Origin: Patescibacteria group bacterium
Lineage (GTDB): Bacteria > Patescibacteriota > Patescibacteriia > 2-12-FULL-60-25
Length of the DNA: 18,577 nucleotides
Assembly (NCBI GenBank): GCA_018824765.1
Contig: JAHJFW010000129.1
Location: 1 to 18,577, forward strand
Direction of reading: 5' to 3'
Shown here: piece after piece, positions 13,456 to 18,577 of the stretch
Numbering within the stretch: the stretch's first letter is position 1
How the letters are laid out: each line of letters opens with the position of its first letter
Program-made: the position numbers and the translations under genes
Notes under the pieces: model-generated
What the model was told of the DNA's origin: nothing
The model's database searches: none
The model's input: only the letters and a program-made list of their open reading frames with translations

Positions 13456-14628
13456 ATGCACCAAGGCCAATATGTCTTTTCACAGGTCATGGACAGTGTC
13501 GTTCGATATCAATTTAATCATTGCGTTGCACGGTATGGCGGTGAATATCGGGTGAGAGAATTTTCTTGCTGGGAACAGTTTCTGGCGATGTCATTCGGTC
13601 ATCTCTCATTCCGTGAGAGCCTGCGTGACATTGTCATATGTCTCACCGCTCAACATGAAAAATTGTATCATTTGGGTTTTCGTACTGTTGTTAGACGATC
13701 CACGCTCTCCGATGCGAATGAAGCACGAGATTGGCGTATCTATCGCGACTACGCACTCATCCTCATTCAAGAGGCGCGCGGCATCTATGTTGATGATACG
13801 CCATTCACCCTTGATTTGGAGGGAACAGTTCTTGTCGTTGATTCAACGACGATTGAAATGTGTTTGAATATATTTCCATGGGCAAGATATTCGAAGAAAC
13901 AGGCGGCAATCAAACTCAATATGGGATTGGATTTAAAAGGCAATATTCCTGCATTTTTCGATTTTTCCAGCGCAAAAGAGAATGATATGCACTTTCTTGA
14001 TCGGATTATCTATGAAGCCGGAAGCTACTATGTCATGGATCGTGGGTATGGAGATTTTAAGAGACTGAATACGATCCATCGTGCACAAGCGTTTTTCGTG
14101 ACACGAGCAAGACGTAATACCGTCTTTCGACGAATTTATTCAAATGATGTAGACAAGTCTTCTGGGGTGAAATGTGATCAGGTGATTTATTTATCTGGGT
14201 ACACTGCAGAAGAGCGATATCCCGAGAAGCTTCGGCGCATCAAATATGTTGATGCTGAAACACAACATGTGTATGTATTTCTCACGAATCAATTTGACGT
14301 ACCTGCACAAACAATCGCTGATGTATACAAACATCGTTGGCAAGTTGAGCTATTTTTTAGATGGATCAAACAGCATTTGAGCGTCAAATCATTTTGGGGT
14401 CGCTCACGAAATTCAGTGAAGACACAAATATGCATTGCGCTGTGTACATATTTACTGGTTGCCATTATGAAAAAGAGGTTAGGGATCAAAAGAAGTTCCT
14501 ACGAAATTCTACAAATATTAAGTGTCTCCCTTTTTGACAAAACTCCCATGGTTGAGCTGATTTCTGAGTTCGTTTTATCTGAAATCGGATCACCCATCCA
14601 AAAGCAGGCTACGTTGTGGGATTCTTAA
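13456..14628 (+). CDS. IS4-family DDE transposase
   Basis: Starting at ATG 13456 the product is 390 residues (MHQGQYVFSQVMD, the usual N-terminus of this IS4 group; a GTG 18 nt upstream is also in frame). An N-terminal DUF4372-like domain (~1-75, with CWEQFLAMSFGHLSFRESLR) is followed by the DDE domain: Asp119 in VVDSTTIEM, Asp185 in YVMDRGYGDF, and the IS4 YREK signature Y281-R284-E288-K295 in YKHRWQVELFFRWIK. All catalytic residues are present and no frame is broken, so the element is probably active. The C-terminal ~60 residues run to a stop within the right inverted end. Confidence 0.92.
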   Translation: MHQGQYVFSQVMDSVVRYQFNHCVARYGGEYRVREFSCWEQFLAMSFGHLSFRESLRDIVICLTAQHEKLYHLGFRTVVRRSTLSDANEARDWRIYRDYALILIQEARGIYVDDTPFTLDLEGTVLVVDSTTIEMCLNIFPWARYSKKQAAIKLNMGLDLKGNIPAFFDFSSAKENDMHFLDRIIYEAGSYYVMDRGYGDFKRLNTIHRAQAFFVTRARRNTVFRRIYSNDVDKSSGVKCDQVIYLSGYTAEERYPEKLRRIKYVDAETQHVYVFLTNQFDVPAQTIADVYKHRWQVELFFRWIKQHLSVKSFWGRSRNSVKTQICIALCTYLLVAIMKKRLGIKRSSYEILQILSVSLFDKTPMVELISEFVLSEIGSPIQKQATLWDS

Positions 14629-14733
14629 CCGGACACGCGTGGGTCATGACCCGGTTTTCAAAAGAGCGTTCCATCACTCGCGTGGTGCGGTCGGCCTAGC
14701 TGTCGCAGGCCAAACACGCCGCATACTTTCCGG

Positions 14734-14760
14734 GCTGGAAGACTCTCCAGCTCTTTTCTT
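14734..14760 (+). terminator. Hairpin followed by a pyrimidine run
   Basis: GCTGGA and TCCAGC pair around AGACTC, then TCTTTTCTTTTCTTT follows. It probably ends transcripts coming out of the IS4 region. No gene lies directly before it, so it may be a leftover of an older unit. Confidence 0.5.
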
Positions 14761-14767
14761 TTCTTTG

Positions 14768-14800
14768 GAAACCGGGACGAAACTCGGACATGACCCTTTT
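14768..14800 (-). other. Possible orphan IS4-type terminal sequence
   Basis: Read on the minus strand this begins GGGTCATGTCCGAGTTTCGT, whose first 11 bases (GGGTCATGTCC) match the start of the IS4 element end at 13332. No transposase belongs to it. It may be the remaining end of a related, otherwise deleted element. Confidence 0.35.
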
Positions 14801-14815
14801 ATATTTTTTTCTCCT

Positions 14816-14946
14816 GTCATCCTCCGGCGCCTGTCCTCGCGTAGGCGGGGATGACCGGGGAACATGTCATCCTCCGGTGCCTCTCTCCATGTCATCCTCC
14901 GGCTTGACCGGGGGACATGTCATCCTCCGGCTTGACCGGGGGATCT
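14816..14946 (+). repeat. Four copies of GTCATCCTCCGG, two in a 28-bp tandem
   Basis: GTCATCCTCCGG starts at 14816, 14866, 14891 and 14919. The last two units are nearly identical 28-mers (GTCATCCTCCGGCTTGACCG then GGGGAYMT). The units are partly palindromic (ATCCTCCGG against CCGGGGGAT), resembling the dispersed REP-like repeats seen between genes in many bacteria. Confidence 0.75.
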
Positions 14947-14968
14947 TCAAATTGGAAGATTCCCCGGT
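14935..14968. repeat. 14-bp palindromic hairpin at the end of the repeat block
   Basis: ACCGGGGGATCTTC and GAAGATTCCCCGGT pair with one G-T wobble around AAATTG. No coding sequence lies in the 14653-15107 interval. Apart from this hairpin, the tandem repeats and the two terminators I see nothing else there. Confidence 0.65.
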
Positions 14969-15048
14969 TGAACCGTGGAATGACATTTGTTAGCAGCGGA
15001 ATGACTTTTTTTCTGTTTTTCTCTCTAGAGGACTTGTTATTTTTTATG

Positions 15049-15080
15049 AAAAAAGCCGTCACGAAAGCTTTCGGGACGGC
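15049..15080 (-). terminator. Terminator of the sigma-factor gene
   Basis: On the minus strand GCCGTCCCGAAAG and CTTTCGTGACGGC form a long stem with one mismatch, followed by six T. It sits 28 nt past the stop codon at 15108. Confidence 0.85.
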
Positions 15081-15107
15081 AAGCGGTTGTCATGAAAGGG
15101 CATATGT

Positions 15108-16274
15108 TCAAAGACGGATGGCGTCGCATCCGTCTACGAACGCGAACGCGCCTTCTTTGGCGCACGTCTCGACGGCGATCTGCGCTGTATTTTCGTCGAT
15201 ATTCAGTCGAACGGCGAGTGTCCGTGCAGGTCTGACTACGTATTTGCCGTCGGCGAGAGCGACGGCGTGCTCGGTCAAAACTCTGGAGGAGATTTGTGTT
15301 GAAGGAATTTCCGTCGGGACCGGTTTCGTGCTTTGAATTTGCACGGTGAACCCTAATTCTCGCAGAGAGATCAGGATATTCCTGACGGACTCACTCGGTA
15401 TTCTCCATTTTTTCACCATCCGCCCTATGGCTTTCCATTCCAGTTGGCGAATGCGTTCTCTGGTCACACCCAGGATTTTGCCGACAGCTTCAAGCTTTTT
15501 CGGTACTTGATCCGCCAGACCGAAGCGGAAAACGATGGTCTCTCGCTCGCGTTCGGGTAAGGACTGTAAAACGGTGCGAAGGCGTTTGGACCAACAGGCC
15601 AGCTCTTCAGAGTTGATGGCAACGCATTCCGCTCCTTGATCCCCGAAGTCCATGAGCATCCGCTCTTCCAAAACAGGACCGTCGTCTTCGAAAGCGGGCT
15701 GGGTTAATGAGAGTACATCCATACGAGACGTGTGGACGATCCTCTCGATTTCCTGTTTCGAGATTGCTTTGATGACATTGCTTTCCCGCGTTTGCAAGAG
15801 AGCGAATATTTCATCCGTATCAGGCCATCGGCCAAGCGTCTTATAGAATTCTGCACGGGCGGTTGCAACGGCATGTTTCACATATCGGACATGCTCCGGG
15901 ATGGTAAAGGGTCTATTATAGCTCTTTTCAGCGCACGCGCGAGTGAAAGTGTGCCGCAGCGCAGGCACCGTATACGTGCTAAACTTCGTGCCGCGTGAAG
16001 GATCAAAGGTTGGAATCGCCTTGGTGATGAGCTGTATCATCCCTTCTTGGACCAGATCCATCAATGGCAAGCCATTGGAGACATAGCCCTTGGCGATGCT
16101 TATGACCAAACCGATGTTTGCCAAGGCGAGGTGCTCGATTGCCGCTCTGCGTACGGTCGGATCCTCGCTTTTGGCTTCAAGAAACAGACGCTCGACCTCA
16201 TACGGGTCGAGCTTCGAATAGCGTTTTTTGAGAAACGCCGGCATCGAATAACTTTCCCCGTTGAAACGAGTCAT
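15108..16274 (-). CDS. Sigma-70-family RNA polymerase sigma factor with a C-terminal extension
   Basis: A 388-residue sigma factor. Region 2 is clear (NIGLVISIAKGYVSNGLPLM, then DLVQEGMIQLITKAIPTFDPSRGTKFSTYTV, residues ~53-103), region 3 follows (RPFTIPEHVRYVKHA, ~121-190), and region 4 has the DNA-binding helix-turn-helix (LPERERETIVFRFGL, GKILGVTRERIRQLEWKAIG, ~229-284). Region 1.1 is missing. About 100 residues follow region 4 (291-388), where sigma-70 proteins normally end. The ATG at 16274 has GGAGG seven nt upstream (minus strand), fixing the start. A hairpin (TTCGCGC/GCGCGAA, 16303-16321) lies in the short leader. It may be the housekeeping sigma of a reduced genome or an alternative one. 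The gene stands alone with its own terminator. Confidence 0.9.
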   Translation of the reverse strand: MTRFNGESYSMPAFLKKRYSKLDPYEVERLFLEAKSEDPTVRRAAIEHLALANIGLVISIAKGYVSNGLPLMDLVQEGMIQLITKAIPTFDPSRGTKFSTYTVPALRHTFTRACAEKSYNRPFTIPEHVRYVKHAVATARAEFYKTLGRWPDTDEIFALLQTRESNVIKAISKQEIERIVHTSRMDVLSLTQPAFEDDGPVLEERMLMDFGDQGAECVAINSEELACWSKRLRTVLQSLPERERETIVFRFGLADQVPKKLEAVGKILGVTRERIRQLEWKAIGRMVKKWRIPSESVRNILISLRELGFTVQIQSTKPVPTEIPSTQISSRVLTEHAVALADGKYVVRPARTLAVRLNIDENTAQIAVETCAKEGAFAFVDGCDAIRL

Positions 16275-16326
16275 CTGCCCCTCCGTAGTTGTGAATGAGC
16301 AGTTCGCGCGCTATGCGCGAATGGTT

Positions 16327-16358
16327 ATTAGAATCGCGGTTTGGCGGCTAATTGTCAA
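16327..16358 (-). promoter_or_regulatory. Possible promoter of the sigma-factor gene
   Basis: On the minus strand a consensus TTGACA (16358-16353) is followed by TCTAAT (16332-16327) at a 20-nt spacing, longer than ideal. The leader would be about 45-50 nt and contains the GCGC hairpin. Confidence 0.4.
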
Positions 16359-16451
16359 TTATTTAACCGGCATAATTTTCAGAAAAGCTCGACTAAAATC
16401 AAAAAATAAGTTAGTCTTTGGCGGTTGACGGGGGATTGTGGCAGAATAGCT

Positions 16452-16486
16452 GAGGGGCGGAAGAGCTGATGAGCCGAGGGGCGGAA
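16452..16486 (+). repeat. Pair of 11-bp direct repeats upstream of tRNA-Ser
   Basis: GAGGGGCGGAA occurs at 16452-16462 and 16476-16486 (24 nt apart), just before the tRNA gene. Function unknown. A TTGACG box lies a little upstream (near 16425), but no fitting -10 is clear. Confidence 0.5.
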
Positions 16487-16503
16487 TTGTTCCGTAACAT
16501 GGC

Positions 16504-16593
16504 GGAGAGGTGGCTGAGTGGTCTAAAGCAGCAGACTTGAAATCTGCCGTAGCCGCAAGGTTACCGTGAGTTCGAATCTCACCCTCTCCGCCA
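16504..16593 (+). tRNA. tRNA-Ser (anticodon UGA)
   Basis: A complete 90-nt class II tRNA. The acceptor GGAGAGG (16504-16510) pairs with CCTCTCC (16583-16589). The D-arm reads GCTGAGTGGTCTAAAGC. The anticodon stem GCAGA/TCTGC encloses CTTGAAA, giving anticodon TGA. The long variable arm (GTAGCCGCAAGGTTACC) is typical of serine. The T-arm is GTGAG-TTCGAAT-CTCAC. Discriminator G and CCA are encoded (16590-16593). Minus-strand frames across it are artefacts. Confidence 0.97.
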
Positions 16594-16629
16594 TGAGACG
16601 GGATCCTGAGAGCGTTTTTATCCCACATC

Positions 16630-16779
16630 CCTCCTCTTAGGATAAGAGGAGGCTAGGAGGAGTTACGAACCGAGAATAAAACAATTCCAATCAGATTGGT
16701 TTTCTTTACTGTTCATAACTCCCTCTAACTCCCTCTTAGCTTAAGAGGGAGAATCTAGCGAAAAAAACGAAATCGCTAG
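16630..16779. repeat. Composite palindromic element with three perfect hairpins
   Basis: Hairpin 1: CCTCCTCTTA/TAAGAGGAGG (16630-16652). Hairpin 2: CTCCCTCTTA/TAAGAGGGAG (16729-16751). Between them, GGAGGAGTTACGAAC (16656-16670) and GTTCATAACTCCCTC (16711-16725) are inverted to each other, with a small CCAAT/ATTGG stem in the centre. Hairpin 3: CTAGCGA/TCGCTAG (16755-16779). The nested symmetry resembles a small non-autonomous mobile element or a structured RNA. No reading frame lies in it. Confidence 0.65.
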
Positions 16780-16810
16780 TATTTAAAAGATGGTTTTTTT
16801 ACTCAATTTT

Positions 16811-16901
16811 TAGTCAAGCCAAGTTTACGGCTATTTTTAGCCAAAAAATACGCTCTTGGCGCTAAGACTATTGACAAAAAGTCAAAAAAATGTTTTAATA
16901 T
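16811..16901 (+). promoter_or_regulatory. Stem-loop and promoter region of the lipoprotein gene
   Basis: A nested inverted repeat (TAGTC, CCAAG, GGCTA pairing with TAGCC, CTTGG, GACTA; 16811-16870) ends directly at a consensus -35 TTGACA (16871-16876). The best -10 is TTTAAT at 16894 (17-nt spacer) or TAATAT at 16896 (19). The -35 box is also half of TTGAC-AAAAA-GTCAA, a possible operator. The leader to the ATG at 16979 is about 70 nt and contains a CCCC-TTT-GGGG hairpin before the ribosome binding site. Confidence 0.6.
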
Positions 16902-16978
16902 ACTCTTCTTCGTGCTGATCTATGGTAGGTTAGCGGCGAGGGAGAAGACTAGCCCCTTTGGGGGAGAAAGGAGTGGCC

Positions 16979-18034
16979 ATGCGCCACACGTACATTTACA
17001 TCATTGGTTTGGTGGCATTGATCGTTGGCTGTTCCGAGTCTCCTCTGGAGAAGCTCGGCAACGGCGGCGGTGGCGCCACGGCGACTGGCGGCGGTGGCTC
17101 GGGCGGAGGCCCTTCCTGCGTGGAGGGCGACGAGTGCCCGACCAAGGGCGCGACCTGCGAGGACGCCTGCGAGCGGGAGTTGTTCTGCTCTGCAGAGTCC
17201 AAGTGGAGTGCAGGGAGCGATGCCGAAGCATGCATCACCTGCGAGGCTGGCGCCAAGTGCGAGACTCCCGGCGACACCTGTGAGGACGCGTGCGACCGCG
17301 AGCTGTTCTGCTCGGCAGACAGCAAGTGGACCGCGCCAGCTGACGCTCCTTCCTGCTTCATCTGCGAGGAAGGCAAGGAGTGCGAGACTCCCGGCGAGTC
17401 ATGCTGGGAGAAGGCTTGCAGCCGCGACTTGTTCTGCTCGCCAGATAAGAAGTGGACCGCGCCAAAGGGCAGCGAGTGCCAGAGCGCAGGCGGCGGCGGT
17501 GCCGGCGGCGAGGGCGGCAATGCTGGCGGAGCTGGCGGTTGTGCCGGCGGTGCAGGCGGCGAAGGCGGCAGTGGGGGTGCAACCCTCGACTGCTCGGATG
17601 TGACCTCGGGTCACTTCGTCGTCAAGGTCCAGAAGGACTACGTCGCAAGCGGGGACTACCTCGCGGCCGACGGGTTCAAGGACTACCCCGCGAACAGCGG
17701 TCTCACGGACCTTCCGTGGGGCAATCTGTTCATCGGCACGAAGGGTGCCACGACTGCCGTCTGGGATGACGGAGCCGTGCCCGTCAACTCGTCCTACGAG
17801 TTGAACTTCGGCGCCAGTCACGACGGGGCGACCCAGCCCCTCGACCCGAACAACCCGAACGGGCTGAAGATCGCGGTCGACGACGGCACGTGGTTCTGCT
17901 ACGCCAGCGGTTGCCCGGCGATCATCTTGATCTGCTACGGCTCAGAGGAGCTGGGGCGGATCAACGACGGCACCGTGACCGGAGGGGTCAAGCCCTCCCA
18001 GTCCGGGGCCAACTGGCTCGTAAAGACGCAGTAA
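16979..18034 (+). CDS. Putative secreted lipoprotein with three Cys-rich repeats and Gly-rich linkers
   Basis: From ATG 16979 (AAGGAG 5 nt upstream) the protein has 351 residues. It starts with a signal peptide ending in a lipobox, LIVGC, with Cys18 as the lipidated residue. A Gly-rich linker follows. Then come three ~41-residue repeats, each with the pattern C...C.T.G..C...C.R.LFCS...KW...C (for example EDACERELFCSAESKW, EDACDRELFCSADSKW and EKACSRDLFCSPDKKW). A second Gly/Ala-rich linker follows (~170-205), and a ~145-residue C-terminal domain of unknown type with several Cys. The regular Cys spacing suggests disulfides outside the cell. GC content is far above its flanks and the Gly linkers resemble myxobacterial surface lipoproteins, so horizontal transfer is likely. 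The long frames in other phases come from the GC bias. Function unknown; surface binding is a guess. Confidence 0.82.
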   Translation: MRHTYIYIIGLVALIVGCSESPLEKLGNGGGGATATGGGGSGGGPSCVEGDECPTKGATCEDACERELFCSAESKWSAGSDAEACITCEAGAKCETPGDTCEDACDRELFCSADSKWTAPADAPSCFICEEGKECETPGESCWEKACSRDLFCSPDKKWTAPKGSECQSAGGGGAGGEGGNAGGAGGCAGGAGGEGGSGGATLDCSDVTSGHFVVKVQKDYVASGDYLAADGFKDYPANSGLTDLPWGNLFIGTKGATTAVWDDGAVPVNSSYELNFGASHDGATQPLDPNNPNGLKIAVDDGTWFCYASGCPAIILICYGSEELGRINDGTVTGGVKPSQSGANWLVKTQ

Positions 18035-18065
18035 GCGTCTCGACGAAAACTCAAACACTTCAACC

Positions 18066-18095
18066 AAAGAGCGTAACGAAAGTTGCGCTCTTTTT
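18066..18095 (+). terminator. Terminator of the lipoprotein gene
   Basis: AAAGAGCGTAAC and GTTGCGCTCTTT form a 12-bp stem (one wobble) with a GAAA tetraloop, followed by more T. It lies 31 nt after the stop codon. Confidence 0.92.
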
Positions 18096-18207
18096 AATTG
18101 GCTACAGAGGTCTGCGAAAATACGAATCGGCTTCACGAAATATACGAATATACGAATGTGGAGTAGTCTGTAAAGTCCATCAAGTCCGTAAAGTCACGGA
18201 GTATATT

Positions 18208-18264
18208 CCCTGAGCGCAGTCGAAGGGTTACCTTGATGTAGGTAGTCCTTCGACAAGCTTAGGA
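18208..18264. repeat. REP-like inverted repeat
   Basis: CCTGAGCGCAGTCGAAGG and CCTTCGACAAGCTTAGG are imperfect inverted copies about 20 nt apart. Sequences of the type CTTCGACAAGCT.AGG are common intergenic repeats in several phyla. The rest of 18096-18450 holds no gene; short ATACGAAT repeats (near 18120-18156) and the rpsB leader are all I see. Confidence 0.6.
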
Positions 18265-18318
18265 ACTGATTTTCCTTGGTTTTATAAAAACCTAGATTCC
18301 GGATTCTTCCCTAGATAC

Positions 18319-18347
18319 TTGCCATTTTTACCGCTAAATGTTACCTT
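18319..18347 (+). promoter_or_regulatory. Possible rpsB promoter
   Basis: TTGCCA (18319-18324) and TACCTT (18342-18347) with a 17-nt spacer, about 100 nt before the rpsB ATG. The -10 is only a partial match. The leader has room for a ribosomal-protein regulatory structure, but I cannot recognise one. Confidence 0.3.
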
Positions 18348-18450
18348 CTCGGCACTTAATTCATCACACATTCTCTGCGATTTAACTGACCGCATCCTGG
18401 CTGATTTACATCGGCCCGCGGCGGGGCAGAGGAGAGGCTAAAAGGAAAAT

Positions 18451-18577
18451 ATGTCTAAAATACCGTCATTGGTCGATCTGCTCCAAGCCGGAGCGCACTT
18501 CGGCCACCAAACCTCAAAATGGCATCCCAAGATGGACAAATACATCTTCGGAAGCCGGCAGGGGATCCATATAATCA
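18451..18577 (+). CDS. rpsB: 30S ribosomal protein S2, 5' part (cut by window edge)
   Basis: The first 42 residues read MSKIPSLVDLLQAGAHFGHQ, followed by SKWHPKMDKYIF and RQGIHII. LLxAGxHFGHQT, W.PKM..YIFG and GIHII are diagnostic of bacterial S2, which joins the 30S subunit late and helps anchor S1 where present. AAAGGA lies 4-5 nt before the ATG. The gene continues beyond the window; in most bacteria tsf follows. It marks the return to core chromosome after the accessory stretch. Confidence 0.95.
   Translation, partial: MSKIPSLVDLLQAGAHFGHQTSKWHPKMDKYIFGSRQGIHII

Larger units (their letters stand above)
13332..14652 (+). mobile_element. IS4-family insertion sequence (~1.32 kb)
   Basis: Inverted ends of 29 bp with one mismatch: the left end (13332-13360) reads GGGTCATGTCCCACGCGTGT then CCGGTTAAG; the right end (14624-14652) is its reverse complement with A for T at position 9. 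Between them lies one intact DDE transposase, and the transposase stop codon TAA lies inside the right end. Direct target repeats are not clear. The flanks (AAGAAAC on the left, GGTTTTC on the right) look like the two sides of a terminator-type stem, as after repeat copies A and B, so the element seems to have landed in the hairpin that followed copy C. Confidence 0.87.

Noticed and set aside
13211..13483. 90-codon minus-strand frame near repeat copy C and the IS4 left end
   Set aside because: Same antisense repeat peptide; it also crosses the IS4 end, so it cannot be a native gene.
14816..14946. CRISPR array
   Set aside because: Units are spaced irregularly (50, 25, 28 bp), two are direct tandems without spacers, and no cas gene is present.
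16359..16628. 89-codon minus-strand frame over tRNA-Ser
   Set aside because: Antisense of the tRNA (GGEGEIRTHG-type peptide), a well-known false gene.
16996..17821. Several long frames in other phases over the lipoprotein gene
   Set aside because: High GC suppresses stops in all frames. Only the 16979 frame has a ribosome binding site, signal peptide and repeat structure.

Overview
The window looks like a chromosomal segment of a Patescibacteria/CPR-type bacterium. This is inferred from the 5' end of a CPR-like rpsB at the right edge, short leaderless or near-leaderless promoters, AT-rich intergenic DNA and heavy accessory content. The lineage cannot be fixed without a search. Base composition is mosaic: AT-rich genes at the left, a GC-richer IS3 element, mixed genes in the middle, and a very GC-rich lipoprotein gene near the right end.

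Layout. (1) 1-1077: two AT-rich overlapping genes of unknown function. (2) 1239-3561: a synthetase-only RelA/SpoT-type alarmone synthetase gene split by an IS3-family element; removing the element and one flank copy restores a 360-residue frame. (3) 3864-7351, minus strand: a three-gene operon encoding a Fic AMP-transferase-like protein, an 85-residue unknown protein and a TOTE-type primase-helicase, with a strong promoter and a palindromic operator over the fic start. (4) 7729-12956, plus strand: a tightly coupled five-gene operon encoding an archaeal-type S-adenosylmethionine synthetase, a free-standing AlaRS-like class II synthetase core, an S51 dipeptidase-E-like hydrolase, a SAM methyltransferase and a GluRS-like class I synthetase with degraded signature motifs. 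I do not recognise this combination as a described system; it is the best candidate here for a new one. (5) 13332-14652: an IS4-family element. (6) 14734-14968: terminators and repeat DNA. (7) 15108-16274, minus: a sigma-70-family factor with an unusual C-terminal extension. (8) 16504-16593: tRNA-Ser(UGA). (9) 16979-18034: a GC-rich Cys-repeat lipoprotein. (10) 18451 onward: rpsB.

A second structural theme is a dispersed ~65-nt repeat (copies at 3751, 7483 and 13251, all in the same orientation). It begins with a tRNA-3'-end-like CCGCCA, contains a conserved stem with a bulged C, and is followed by a terminator-like hairpin (in copy C the hairpin appears to be split by the IS4 element). The copies separate the Fic/TOTE operon from the MAT/aaRS-like operon and from the flanking regions, so the region may have been assembled from modules at these sites.

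In the five-gene operon, the first gene would make SAM for the fourth. The two synthetase-like proteins would activate amino acids, or transfer them from or to tRNA. The S51 enzyme would cleave or process a small peptide or Asp/Glu-containing product. A tRNA-dependent, methylated small product, or a tRNA-directed modification, is a reasonable but untested reading.
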